A program made the position numbers and the translations under genes. Under the pieces are notes generated by a model. That model saw only the letters and a program-made list of their open reading frames with translations. It made no database searches and had not been told where the DNA came from. Shown piece after piece: positions 33,614 through 46,689 of a stretch of DNA of 64,000 bases (the stretch's first letter is position 1; every line of letters begins with the position of its first letter). The DNA lies in contig CM043699.1 in the NCBI GenBank assembly GCA_023935145.1, positions 128,652,536 through 128,716,535 on the forward strand. Reading direction: 5' to 3'. Source of the DNA: Bretschneidera sinensis. Lineage: Eukaryota > Streptophyta > Magnoliopsida > Brassicales > Akaniaceae.

Positions 33614-34402
33614 GAGAGCAAATTGGGAGGGGGAAAGAGAGAGATCCAGTACCGGCAGGAAAAGAGGGAGATTTTTCCCATTTAGATTTGCAGATTGAAG
33701 AATCGTAGCCGAGAGATGATAGGCCATCGGTTACGATCTTCCTCAAATCGTCTTTTCGTTTGATGCTTTTGTTCTTTTCAACGATCATCGTTGTGTCCGC
33801 CAATAAGTTTCTCTCCTCAATACTCGCGCATGTAATCGAACTCTGTAGAATCACACAACAGATACATTAATGATTGATACTTCTTTGGTTGCTGAGAAAC
33901 CAAAAGAAACTGAAATAAAAAGATTTGAAATCCTTTTTACTAACAATATTTGAGCCACATTATTTACCTTTAACAAATCGCAGGCGTCACCGGATGATCC
34001 ACCGTTGATCAAATCAGAAATACCACCGAAGACATCAAACTCATCGTCGGAGCTGTCGTTATTTCCATTAAAGCAATTGCAGCGATTGCGGCCACATTTC
34101 ATTGTGGATTGCTTGTCGTTGGTCTCCTCCATGAAATTCAGCACCATTTTCGACAAGCAAACCGAGCTCGGCTCGAACTCAGTCCCAGTACCAGTAGCGG
34201 CTCCTCCATCTTTGCTATACTGAGCTTCACCGACAGTTCCTGGCTTCTCTGTAGAAGAACACCTCAAGACGCTTGGGAACTGGCGATCAAAGAGCCGCTT
34301 GAGCCGCGATTTCAAGACCGGCTTGGCGCAGTCGGCTCGAACTGGTTCCCTTGATGCTTTAACATCGATATCGATCGGTTGTATCTTCATCGGAAAAGGC
34401 AT
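32922..34402 (-). CDS. DUF506 / PDDEXK-like family protein
   Basis: Three exons: 34402-33968, 33842-33653 and 33505-32922 (introns 125 and 147 bp, all GT-AG), giving 1209 nt and 402 aa. The start at 34402 opens MPFPMKIQPID, which I recall as the conserved N-terminus of the Arabidopsis relative AT3G22970. Residues 1-145 contain a basic stretch (VLKSRLKRLFDRQF) and an acidic segment. Exon 2 gives SSLGYDSSICKSKW. Exon 3 has the family core EYEYIDVIVEGERLLIDFDF, then SEFEIARSTGAY, LPYIFVGK and KKGMHFPPWRKAEYM. The family is structurally PDDEXK-nuclease-like, but I cannot assign an enzymatic activity. Some Arabidopsis DUF506 members have been linked to root-hair growth control. The C-terminal ~110 residues are low-complexity and acidic. 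Intron 2 contains a 28-nt A run on the plus strand. Confidence 0.93.
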
Positions 34403-35180
34403 AGCTATGAAGTTGAAGAAGAAGGCTTCAAGGTGAAACGGTTAGCTCTCTGTCCTCTATTATGATTCTTGTTTTTTTTGAAATAATCCTAATTACAATA
34501 CTCGACTAGAGCGCCGTGTCAGTTCTGCTCCATTTCTCAGAGCTCAAAGCTTTAGATTCGTGTTAAAAATCACAGGAGCGACTCAATCAATGACTCTGTT
34601 TCTTGTATGTACATCCAAAATTCCCCAACTCCCCAAAACAAAGCATTTGCACAAATACATGAACCAGAAATTAGAACATGTTTAACCCCCAAAAACCAAA
34701 TTACAAATTCATGCACATTTACAATCTACCTCCTCTACTCAAACCCAATACAAATCGCTTGTCAAAAAATTATCAACAAAACCGATGGTCGAGGTCAAAG
34801 GAAAAATCTACCAAAAATTTAGCTCCTACCCAAAAAAAAAAAGAAAAAAGAACCGGTACCTTCTCCAATTAACGGATCATTTTCGCACAGAAAGCAAGGA
34901 ATAATGTTTGAAACAGTGCAAAAAAGACGATTGATTTTAGCTCAGAGTTTTTCGTGGAATACGTGACGGCGATGATCAGAGATGAGGACATTACGTGTGG
35001 AGGGAGAAGAGATGTTTGCCGGAATATTCATTTATCCGGCGATTCTTGTGGCCGGCGATTGTGAAGCGGTAGAGAATACTAGAGATAAGAGTAGCAAAAA
35101 AACTTTTCTTTTTGGGGGGTATTTGGTTGCTCTTCGTGTGGTCTTGAGGTGGGTGGCGTGGGTTAGGCTTTTATAGGGAA
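34403..35180 (-). promoter_or_regulatory. 5' UTR and core promoter of the DUF506 gene
   Basis: A TATA box (CCTATAAAAG on the minus strand) lies at 35177-35168, predicting transcription start near 35140. That leaves about 740 bp before the ATG, so the leader is long or contains an intron that I cannot place. Short frames here have no coding features. Confidence 0.5.
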
Positions 35181-35326
35181 AGCTGAAAAGGCAGTGATGA
35201 TGCTGACTTGGAATCGATTTACCACGTAGGATATTACATGGCAATAGATTATCTCGAAATTAGACACCTGTTTCACCCTGTTTCACGCAGTTAGTTCATT
35301 TTTTCTTTTACGTGCAAGTATTTATT

Positions 35327-35348
35327 GACACGTGTCGTGTCGTGTCGT
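35327..35348 (-). promoter_or_regulatory. G-box/ABRE-like palindrome with CGTGT repeats
   Basis: GACACGTGTC (35327-35336) is a perfect palindrome around the CACGTG G-box core. It overlaps three CGTGT repeats. It lies about 150 bp upstream of the TATA box of the DUF506 gene. bZIP or bHLH binding is inferred from the motif only. Confidence 0.5.
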
Positions 35349-35784
35349 GAGATACTAGTGAGTGGTTGATTTAAGGTGAAAGTACCATATTGTCCTTTCC
35401 ACTAGTGTGGAATATAGGGCATATGCCCCTCGCATTTCGGAGATATTGAATTCCGTTTTATTGATGATAGTGGGGCGAAATTTTGAAACTTGAGTAAAAA
35501 GTGAGTGGAGTGGACGTGAGGTGAGAAATGGGTTGCTTTTAAGTGTAAGTGCTTCAATTTTGTTGAGAAGTGTGCACCTTACATTTTGTGACACGTACCA
35601 TGGTGGGACGATCAGTTTACACTGCTTGAAAATCAAGTGGTCGAGTCATTTCTGACCGTTTGATCGTTACTCTCTTTTAATAAATTTAACGACAACGATA
35701 AATATTTAACTAAAATTTATTAAGTTAAAAGTTTCTATGAAGTAGCCGATAATCGGGTGTTGCCTGACGTGCCAAATTGAAGGA

Positions 35785-37570
35785 AAGTAATTGTGTGAAT
35801 AATTCTTGTTAGTTGATTGTATGGATGAGTGATATACACGTTAAAAAAAATTTATATTGAATAGTTTTTCATATTAAATGTGTGATACGGTTAATTCACT
35901 TAAAAATAAAAAAAATAAAAAACAAAAATAGTACTAAAGGTTTTACATTGTGTTTACTAATAAGATCATGATTTTTTCGGTGATTATGGGAAAATTTCTC
36001 AAAAGTACATTTGGTAAATGTCATGTTATCTGTCCTATTAACATGACATTTATTAAATAATGTATTTAAAAAAAATTCAAATTACTCTGGTTGATATTAA
36101 TAGTGCTTATTAGGTAGGTCATTGATTTTAAGTTAAGTAATTGTTTAAATAATTATACGGATACATGACATACATATTATAAAATTTTTACAAAGAATAG
36201 TTTTTTTACATTAAACGTGATATGTTGTTAATTCAATTAAAAATGACTAACCAAAAAAAACAAAAACAATACTAAAGGTTTATAAAATGTAAAAATGTGT
36301 TGACGGATAAGATTAGGATCTTCTCCTGTGGTTAGGGAAAAAAAATTCGAAATGCATAATTTGGTGAGTGTCATGTCATCCATGGTATTTATTAGATAGG
36401 TTACTAGTTTTAAGTCAAGTTGTGTGAATAATTATTGTTATTTGGTAAAGACGCATGACACCTATGTTATAAAAACTTTATAATGAACAGTTTTTCATAA
36501 TAAACATGATTTGCGATTAATTCAATTAAAAAGACTAACAAAAAAAACAAAAATAGTACTAAAGGTCTACAAAATGCAAAAGTGTGTTGACTAAGAAGAT
36601 CAATATTTCTCCGGTGATCAGGACAAAATTTCTTCAAGTACACCATTTGATTAATAACACATTATCAATAGTATTTGTTAGTTAAATTATTAATTTTAAG
36701 TTAAATAACTGTGTGAATAATTATTGTTAGTTGGTTGTACGAATGCATGACATACACGTTATAAAAACTTTACAATGAATAGTTTTTCATATTAAACGTG
36801 ATATGTGGTTAATTCAATTAAAAAGGACTAACCAAAAAAAAAAAACAATACTAAAGGTTTATAAAATGCAAAAGTGTGTTGACTAACAAGATCAAGATTT
36901 TCTCCGGTGGTTAAGGAAAAAAAGTATCAAATGCATCATTTGATAAATGTCATGTCATCCATAATATTTGTTAGATAAGTTACTAATTTTAAGTTAAGTA
37001 ATTGTGTGAATAATTATTGTTATTTGGTAAAGATGCATGACATCCACTTTATAAAAACTTGACAATGAATAGTTTTTCATATTAAACATGATATGTGGTT
37101 AATTCAATTAAAAAGATTAAAAAAACAAAAATAATACTAAAGGTCTTCAAAATGCAAAAATGTGTTGACTAATAAGATCAGGTTCTTCTCCATTGATTTA
37201 AGGTAAAATTTCTCTAAGTGCACCATTTGATGAATAACACGTCATCCATAGCATTTGTTAGATAAGTTACTAATTTTACGTTAAGCAATTGTGTGAATAA
37301 TTATTGTTAGTTGATTGTAAGAATGCATGACTTACACGTTATAAAAACTTTACAATAAACTGTTTTTCATATTAAACGTGATATGTGGTTAATTCAATTA
37401 AAAAAACTAACCAAAAAAACAAAAATAGTACTAAAATTCCACAAAATACAAAAGTGTGTTGACTAATAAAATTAGAATCTTTTTCAATGATCAGACCAAA
37501 ATTTGTTCAAGTGCACCATTTGATAAATGTCACGTCATCCATAATATTAACGTGACATTCATTAAATAGT
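35785..37570. repeat. ~290-bp tandem array, about six units
   Basis: The marker (T)GTGTGAATAATTATTGTTA recurs at about 35792, 36141 (degenerate), 36421, 36711, 37004 and 37291, so the last four steps are 280-293 bp. Every unit also contains TTTTTCATATTAAACGTGAT, GTTAATTCAATTAAAAA, ACTAAAGGT and AAAAGTGTGTTGACTAA. The first and last units alone share an additional ~70-bp piece (AACATGACATTTATTAAAT.. and its partner near 37545). It lies upstream of the DUF506 promoter. Confidence 0.88.
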
Positions 37571-40500
37571 ATATTTAAAGATTTTTTTTTCTTCAAGTTG
37601 TTGGAGAGAATTTTCACCCTAACTAAATTAATAGTATTTGTTAGGAAGGTTACTAATTTTAGGTTATATTTGTTTTGGTTAAGTATAAGAACATTTCCAG
37701 GATATATATAAAAGTGGTGAGGAAGTAGTTCATCCTATGGCCTTCAATTGACTTTGCATGAATGAAACAATGAATAAGTATAAATTATTCAGTGTTTGGC
37801 TAACAATAATTTTGATTTATAATTTATAAAACGATTTTTAAAATAATTTTTAATTATACGGCAAGTGAAGTGAAAAGCTGATTGATAAAAAACAAAAATT
37901 ATTTCATGAAATTTTCTAATTAGAAAAGAAAAAACCATAAACAAATGCCGCCACTGAATTAGTTTTGATTAACTGATTAAAAAAACAGTTTTGTTTAACA
38001 AAATTATTTTTCAATGAGGTATGGGGAAATCTGTTAGAAAAGTGCACACATACGTCATGACACTTATTTCTTCATTTTAAATTTATTAATAATAGAAGGA
38101 ATAAAAAAAACAAGTAAAAGAATCAATAAACATGATTAAGAATTGGTGTATGGCTGATGGCAAGCTTGCCTTTTGTTTTTCCTCTTAAATAATAAATATC
38201 GATTCATTTTCACACTGTCAGTCACTGACGATACCTTCCGAGGCATTTTCAAGCTGTGCTCCAGGTCGTGCGATTCCTCTAGGGGCATAATCCTTTTGAC
38301 TTTTGACTTGAATGGTTTTACATTTTGGTAATATCACGAAATCGTATCTGCGTGTTGAAATGATGATATTACGGAATCGAATCAGCGAAAATTATCACTG
38401 ACTGAATGCCATGACCAGTCAAAACATTACAGGCGATGGGAGTATCGGACCTTTAAGTCAAGCAAGGTATGAAAACAAGAAAAAGGATGAACAAATTGTG
38501 GGTGGGGTGGTAAAACAAAAGAAGTGAAATGAGTTAAATCAAAGCTACTTTATTATTTTACAGTGAGAGGATGAATCTTCATTTGTACGCATGTCTCCTC
38601 AGTGTTTGTATATAAGGACACCAAAGACATAATTTTGTGTGTACAATTTGCCTAAGAAGAAGGTCTTTGCGCCGTATGTGGATGAATTAAAATTAAAGAG
38701 ACAAAGCTAAAATCAAACACAACAAGCTACTCGAAATAAAAAGGCAACTCAATGGGTGGGGACTATCTCTTTTCTTTTTTTGGTGCAAAAGAGTAGAAAG
38801 CTTTATTATTATTTATTAGTAAGAGCTTTCTTTTTTTTTTTTCTATTCCCAATATACTTTTCCCCTATGTCAATTAAACCCATGATTTTTTTTCTTTTTC
38901 CAAATTTTGTACCAAAACTAGTCTTTTGCCTTGCAATACAAAATATACAATGTGTTCCATATTATTGTATGGCCATTAAAAAAGAAAATAATGAAAAAAA
39001 TATATATTTATGATCATTAAAAGAGAATGATATTTGTTCTTTTAACGGAGAAATTCTTATCTAAACTCGGTTTATAAAATTTGTTTGGATTAAAAGTATT
39101 TCTTTACCATATGATAGAGAGAAAAAGAAAAATCTTGTTTCTCTTCCTATTTAACGTTGAAGAATATCTCTGTTCCAAAAAAAATTTTATGCTTCACATC
39201 GAGACAAAAATAAATCCTTTAAGATTAATGGAGCTTTAAACTAAGTCGATACCATGATTTCTTCTTTTTTTTTTTCAATAATTGGAGGTGATGAGATTTA
39301 AAACTTGATTTTTTTTTTTATAAAAAATATGGAGTTACCAACTGGGAATTACCCAAACTACAATCCCCATAATTTCACCAAAGCAAAAGAAGAAAATATC
39401 TCCATAAGTATTTTTGGACCCAGAAAGTAGAAACTAGCATTCTGTTTGTGGATGCATTAAGATTGAAGAAAACTCCAAACTTTAATGCAGTATTGCTGTA
39501 TTGTTGCAGAGCCATATTTTTTAAATAAAAAAAATTGCGCACCAAGAAAGCCTTGTTTGGGGAAAATGGCATCTGATCGTATTAATTAAAAAGATGGAAT
39601 TCAAATTTAATTTCATTTTAGAAAGCTTTAATGGTGTTGCCAAACAAATATGCTTATATTCATGTGCAAGTAGCTGGTTTTCAAATTTTCAAATACCAGC
39701 CCCTGGTATCCACTTTCCTCAAGCATCAATGGGGCCTAACTACACTTATTTTTTCCATTGCCATCTACACCTTTGTGCATCTTTTTCTTCCTTTTATGCT
39801 TTAAAATGATGAAAAGCCAAAACTCAACAATTAGTGAAACAAAATTATGTTACATAGATTAAAGATTTGTAACTAATCCTTGGGTTTGCTTCCTTTTTAT
39901 GTTATAACTTTAATGTGGCAAGACTATTGATGCCACTTTAGTGATCTTCTTTTGATGATGTCTATTGAAATTATTGATTCTCTTTTAAACTCTAATTTTT
40001 CTGTTTAAACCTTTTCTCTTTGGAGCATGGCCTTGTATTTAGCTTTTCGAGACTCAAATATTTTCTAAGTAATCAAAATATCAATATTTTTTATAATAAG
40101 TGTTAGATGGAATCATATATGACGTGTCATTAATCAATCAAAACATTTGATCTCTAATATACCAAAAAGGGCCCATTACTAAAAACATTTTATTTACATT
40201 GAATTACTTTTTGTGACTCAAAAAGTTGCAGGCTTTAGAATTTTGTTGTTCGGTGAAAGACTAAGAATTACTTATTCCTCATAGGTGATGTTTGGGTCGT
40301 TGGAATTTATTTTTCAAAATTTATCAAAAATTTAGCTAAATTGAATAAAATTAATACGAATGAAACTAATTATTTAATAATATATTTTTTTGTGGAAATG
40401 ATAATTGAGTGTTTCATTATCCGAAGAGCTTAAACCATGAAAATATAATTCATTACATTATTGATTACATTGCATTTTAATCCGTCGTGCCAACGTAGCT

Positions 40501-41035
40501 TAGTGTTTCTCTAAAGAAGAAGAAGGGAAAATGAGCTCATAAAAGAATATGTTTCAAGGGGACATATGAGAAAATATTTTTTTATTAAAGTGATATTATA
40601 CCTGTACAATATTGATTCATTTATTTTATTTCAATATAAGCTTACAATTTTATCATAAAACTCAAATAGAAATACATCATATAATCACATTATCTGTTTA
40701 AAGTGAAAGAAATAATCAATATATAAATTGAATAATTAACTCACATACAAGTAAGAGTCAGACATAAAGTCTTATGATCTAATGATTTCGTTCTTAATCT
40801 TTTTATTATTGAACCAAAGTCTCACTAACTATGAGAAAATGTTTATTATGGATATGTTTAAATTATGTACTCCAAGTAATTCATTAAATATAGAATTTGT
40901 AGCATTTTACGAAAATATTTCACATGCTCCACACAATAGTAATAAGATTGGTAATTAATTCAACTAATTAGGAAATTTTAATATTTTATCAGTCATAATT
41001 TTTTAACTTCTAATTGGAATATATTCAAAAACTAA

Positions 41036-41071
<36 letters not shown>

Positions 41072-42030
41072 CATCAGAAGTTGTATCTAGTGAAAGTTGA
41101 ACAGATGGATAAACAAATTAATAAAATTGAATGAAAAAAATTAGCAAAATAGGGTTTTTAGTGGATTACTTGAACATTTTTTTATTTATAAAATAATCCG
41201 AAGATAAAATCATCAACCTGCATAAAAATAAATTTCACTTAGTTGCGAAAAGTTAACGGACTCCTAATAACTTGGTGATAAGTGATTGCCTCAAGAAAGT
41301 TATATTTTTCGATTGAGAAAAGAGAATCAAACAAAAGAAAATAAAAAAAATTTAGCCTGCTCAAAAAAAATATTAAACAACTCCTTAAAAAAATACAGGT
41401 TGCTCAAATTCTAATCCTAGTCATATAGTTTTCTTAGAATCTATTTTGGAGAGTTTATTAAATAGTTTATATTAATTATAAATAAAAACTAGACCAAACA
41501 CTCTTAAACCGTTTCAAAAATCGTTTTATTTATAAATCTTAAACTATTTCTATTGTTATACCTAAAAACACCTTAATAGATTACAGACTTCCATGACAAA
41601 GTTTAAAAATAAATATATAAAAAATGCTAGCTTGCCCAATTTAATGCGTAAATTTGCATTATGCTCTACTTTATTTCTTAGACCAAAATATCTTCAAATA
41701 TTGAGTTTCCTGCAAAAACTTCTTTTATTTTATTTAATAAATAGACGAAGACTTTTTGCAATGGTCGACAAACATGTAGACATCGAGATACGCCATTGGT
41801 ACTGGGAGTCAAAAGCCACCAGAAGTTTTTATCATCATCCTTCGCTCGTAGCCGTCGTATGTGCCGCTAGACTTTTTCGTTTTCCGGCAACTCCGTTTCG
41901 TTGTCATTCGAGCACAACTGGCTGAACTCACTACCACAGAAAGTTCGAGATTCCTCCGATAGTCGTTTTGTCATAATCCAACCACCTATTAACTTCATCG
42001 GAGTAGGTCACATATGGACGTGGTTTTGTT
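37571..42030. other. AT-rich intergenic spacer
   Basis: I find no gene or RNA that I can support. An (AT)n run lies at 41039-41071. Short frames at 38756-39013, 39594-39809 and 41593-41925 have no recognisable domain and use AT-rich chance sequence. Confidence 0.5.
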
Positions 42031-43574
42031 TAGGGGTGAGTATGAAATTCGATTGATCTGCAAACTCGATTTAAACCGATATAATGGATTATGTTGGATT
42101 AGGTTGTGTCTTTTTAAAGATTGGATTGGGTTGAGTTGAAAATATTTTAAATCCGGTGGGTTAGGTTGGGTCATGGGTTCAAAATTTTTAACCTAACCCA
42201 AACCGATAACCCGATCAAATATATAATTTTATATTTTATATTTATTGAATATAAATTAGTGTATAAATAATTATAGTATAATTGTAAAATATATAATCAT
42301 AAAAATCCATTCTAATTACTACTAGTGTGTAAAATTATATGTAGCATATACTCCAATGTCCAAACAAGTCTCATACTTTTCAATTACTCAGATTTTAGTT
42401 TCAAATATTTACACTAGAAACAAATACTGATTTTGAGTTATGAAATAGTTTTCATAATTATTCTTAAGCATAACTTCAATCAGAATAAACTAATGCACAA
42501 TTAACTTATGCTAACAAAATTTTGATTTTTTGTATCGTTGTAACTATAAAATAATAGAAATTAATACTCTAACTTACAAGATTTCAGTCGGGATCAATGT
42601 TTGCATATAAACTTATATGCCAAATAGATGTACCATAATGCTGATGGAAGAAATGTTGAATGCATGATAAAGTTTAGTAATACCAACTTGCTGGAAGCCT
42701 TTCATACAAACATTATTGAATCATTCAATTTGCCTCTCTGTGATATTTTAAGAACCTCCATGTCGCTTCCAAGTGCATTAAAACATAGTCCAAAAATTAG
42801 ACTAATTAGTGAGAAAGCACTAGCATGACCAATAAATGCTGAGTTACTAAAATATATTATTAGCAACTGTCTAAAAATCCAGATTTCCTTCGTAATTAAA
42901 CAGTCTTCTAAAGTAAGTTAAATTCATGTCAACTAAAGCAGTTCTTAGTGCAACATTCAGATGAAGATTCTGTTTTTCAACATAACGATGAATCTATATT
43001 CTAAAATCAAGGGCTCCAGGTTATGAGCATGCAGATAAGCAATTGACCATAGTCACTTCATCAGGCTTTATATTACTCGTTTGTATTTCATAAAACAGTG
43101 CCAAAGCATCCTTACCAAGTTTGGCTTCAACATAGCTTCCAATTATGGCATTCCATGACACAACATCTTTCCCTCGAATGTCATTAAAATACTTCTTAGC
43201 AGTATCCAAAAAACCAAATTTAGCATAGCCTACGACCATTGTAGTTCATAAGACAATTATTCTTTTTTCCATGTTATCAAATATTTATTTTGTTGTCATG
43301 CACACATATTTTACTTGTAATATGAATGAATTTAGTTTTGGATTTAATAGAATATTTTTTTGTTATGTAATATGTATGGTTTAATTATTTAGTAAAAAAA
43401 TATATATCAACCCAGTGACCCAAACCGACCCAAATCGATTAGAATGAGTTGGGTTGAGTTGAGGTTGGATGGGTTCATGGGTTGAGTTGAGTTGAGATTT
43501 TTTCAACCCGATATGAATGGGTTGGGTTGAAATTTTAAGATAACTCGACCCAAACTGACCCATGTTCACCCCTA
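42031..43574 (-). mobile_element. hAT-like non-autonomous element carrying a PPR gene fragment
   Basis: The left end TAGGGGTGAGTATG and the inverted right end (TAGGGGTGAACATG on the other strand) form terminal inverted repeats. Beyond them, both ends carry GGGTTGAGTTG/CAACCCAACC-rich subterminal sequence. The flanking octamers GTTTTGTT (42023-42030) and GTTTTGCC (43575-43582) match at six of eight positions, consistent with a hAT-type 8-bp duplication. No transposase is present. The interior contains a pentatricopeptide-repeat gene fragment. Confidence 0.7.
42905..43239 (-). pseudogene. captured PPR (pentatricopeptide repeat) gene fragment
   Basis: The intact frame (43239-43021) reads MVVGYAKFGFLDTAKKYF, then GKDVVSWNAIIGSYVEAK and KPDEVTMVNCLSACS. 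These are classic PLS-class PPR motifs, covering about two repeats. After a stop, similarity continues to about 42905 (GALDF..IHRYVEKQNLHLNVAL and a TALVDMNLTY block). PLS-class PPR proteins edit organellar RNA, but this fragment has no start region, no organelle targeting sequence and internal stops, so it is a pseudogene. Its position inside a TIR-bounded element suggests capture by a transposon. Confidence 0.8.
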
Positions 43575-43760
43575 GTTTTGCCTATTTGTTTTTTCTAGGC
43601 TAGTCGATAGAGAGATAAAAATTGAAATGCTCAAAAGCTCTCTACTTGAATGAAGTGTCAGGGCTTATTTTCATGAAATTTAAATAAGGTACAAAGTTAA
43701 CTTATTAAATAAAATAAGTTTATATATATAATTATAAGAGGATTAAGGATTTTTTTATAC

Positions 43761-44332
43761 TAAATTTCATTTTCCATCTCTTAACTTTGGCTCGTATTTT
43801 AGCTGGGTCTCTAAAGTTTAAATTATCTTAATTGAGTTCTTAATATTTAACGTGTGACTCAATTGGATCATTCTATCAAGTGCTCCGTTAATGAGATCTA
43901 TGTGGCTAAAATTTCGTTAGTTTCAACATGTGTTGCACATGTTTTCTAAGATCAAACATCAATTGTTTGATTTTGATTTTAAAATAACATTTGATTGAAC
44001 CCATTTTGAAAAAGGTTATTAGGGTATTTGGGGTTAGGGCTGAACAATTTGGTTGTAAAGGGATTACAGTTTGGTTTTAGTTATAGTTTGAAGAACCTGA
44101 TGAATTGTGATTTGAACTACAAAATTGAGGATTTTGTTGTTGATACTTGAACTAATTATCCAAGTCAGATGGATTTGCCTCGCGTAAATTTTAACGGATC
44201 ACTACTTGATAGAAGGATTTGATTGGATAAGATATTAAACGTTGATGATCCAAATAGAACGATTTAAATTTCAAAGATATAAATAATATGCGGGTCAAAG
44301 TTGAAAGATGAAAATTTGAATTTATTTTTTTT
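43761..44332. mobile_element. MITE candidate with long imperfect inverted repeats
   Basis: The left stretch AAATTTCATTTTCCATCTCT..AACTTTGG and the inverse of the right end (AAATTCAAATTTTCATCTTTCA..) match over well over 100 bp with substitutions. Further shared blocks are TTCTATCAAGT and ATCCGTTAA/CTCCGTTAA. It has no coding capacity. Long TIRs suggest a Mutator-like MITE, but I did not find a convincing target duplication. Confidence 0.5.
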
Positions 44333-46689
44333 TTTTGGTAGAGTTGATACGACCAAAAAAATTAAGTGAAAATTTATGAAAATTGAGTGCTAACAAAAAG
44401 GAATTGAAGAATAAATATGTTTTGTTGTTTGTTTAGGAAACATGTATACTTCATCAGTTTATCCTTTAATAATAATGACAACAGATAGGTTACCCGAAAA
44501 ATTTTACATATCTATAATCGTATGCGTTTACTTATCCTGCTATTCAAATCCAAATCTGAAATCTTTAAAAACCGTAAAATATCATATGCAATCGTTAAAA
44601 ATTTATTTATTTTTATCTATACTTATTTAAACTGGTATAATTTAAATCAATTAATAAAATCCGTGAATTACGATATCTATTGTCTAATGACCACCTTGAT
44701 ATTGAAGCTTCCATAAACTAAAGAAAGGTCATCTACTATGTAACCACTTGAACCAAATAGAAGCAAACGTCACTGCCTTATAAAAACCACGTTTGTTGGC
44801 CTACCAAACCTCAAGTCTCGTACAAACCTACTCAAGTCTATCCCGATCTTATCTAATTTTCCATGGATTTGGACCCATTCAATCAGATAAAAATGTTAAT
44901 TTTCCGCAAGATAATTAGATACGCTTTGCTTTACCTTGTGATTGCGTATGGTCTTCAGGCACATCGATAGGGCCTCAAAGATAATCTTTTTAATCTTCTT
45001 TTTGTCATATAAAATTTTAGTTTGTAATACAATGATTGTTTACGGGAACTAAACTAAACCCCTTAAAAAGTAAATAGTTTTTTTCAACCTTTTTCAAAAG
45101 TATTAGTTAATGATTTATAAAACATAATAAAAAACCATGCATCATTACATTGAGTTGGATACAAATTTTTTTTGATAGGATTAACGTCATACAAATACAA
45201 TTTTTTTTTTTATAAGAATCACATCATGAAAATGAAGTTTTACTCTAATTTTTTTTTATTGAAGTGATGGTTTGAATTAAAATAAATATATTACTTTTAT
45301 TTTAAAAATATATATTTGTTTAACTAAACTCACTATCAATAATAAAGGTAAAATTTTTAATCCGTATAAGTTTTTAATCTATTATATAACCGCTAAAATA
45401 TGAATATGAGTATGAAAAATAAGATCCGTTAAGAAGCGGATATTTTTAACTTATACCCGTAAGATCCGGTCTAGATCGTTATTTTCTCACATAAATAAGA
45501 GAATTTTTGTCAATATCCGTTTTTGATCCGTTACACGCTTCCTAAAACACGGGTATAAACATAAAAATAAGACTCATTAGAAAACGAACATTTTTAACCC
45601 ATATCCGTTGATCTGTTACTAATAAGACCATCATGTATTCAGTCCGGATCGTCATTTTTTCACACAAATAAAATTTTTTTTATCAATATCTATTTTTAAC
45701 TTTTTATCTATTTTTTAAAACATATATATATATAAACCCAAACCATTCTCGAGCCTACCATCCCGTTTCCCAACTCTTGCCAGCAGTTTAATATGATCTT
45801 AAACTTTAATTTCTACTTTTCTCCTTTATGGCCATAAAGAAAAGCAACCATTGTTTAAGATTCTTTTTAAATGTACACATTTTATAGCAAGTGTACATCT
45901 TTGCCCAAACCTAAAAATATTTAATCTATAAATTCATTAATGTATTTTCATTTGTTTTTTTGTGCAAATCGGTTGACTTACCCCAAAAATTAAGCTTCAT
46001 GGCAACATAGGGGTTATCTCCCATGAAGATGAGCTGCTGCATTATAGATTTTCTCTCATAAAAACAATAAACAAGATTGGTCTCTCAAACAATAAAATTT
46101 TAGTTGAAATTTTTTTAATAGAGATGCTGACTGATGAAGACATAAAGGTTTTTGATAAGGAAAGGCTATATATGAAATGATGGCTATGTAAAACCAGAAA
46201 ACCACCTCTTTTGTGACCTGTTATGGTTGGATTCATGTTCTGGGTATTCTTCCTTTTCCTTTTGGCATAGCGAAACAGGACACTATTCTTACACCAAAAC
46301 CCAACCCAGATGGGAGAAGCTATTTTGTTTCTCATCAATGAGGTTTAGGTTTACTGTATAAAAATAATGACTGCTTTTAATTGACTGTTTCATGATGGTG
46401 CGTTTAATATATGGATTGAAGGAGTCTATCTATGGAGCCTATAGGGTGGGGAGCATCTATCAATCTATGATGATTCAAAGAATACCATCAAAATGTCATC
46501 AAATCCATTCAAATATTTTTCACAGTGATCATGATCTCATAATAGCATGACCTTACCGTAACCTTGATTAAAGGGTTAATTAATTATATTTGGGTAGTGC
46601 TAAATACACAGGTAGTTTCCTGCATCCACGATAATTCAGGTGTAGAATGACGATTTTATCTGGTCAAATGAATGAGAGAAAAGTAAAAA
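44333..46689. other. AT-rich spacer with a degenerate ~150-bp duplication
   Basis: Related segments at about 45395-45535 and 45540-45715 share TTTTTAACYYATAYCCG, GGATCG and TTTTCACAYAAATAA blocks. No gene is recognised. The 98-codon minus frame at 46042-46338 has no domain that I know. Confidence 0.4.

Noticed and set aside
42628..42828. 66-codon plus-strand frame in the hAT-like element
   Set aside because: No domain is recognised. It may be antisense to a further decayed part of the PPR fragment, but the similarity is too weak to call.
46042..46338. 98-codon minus-strand frame
   Set aside because: Composition is not protein-like overall and no motif is recognised. It is treated as chance.
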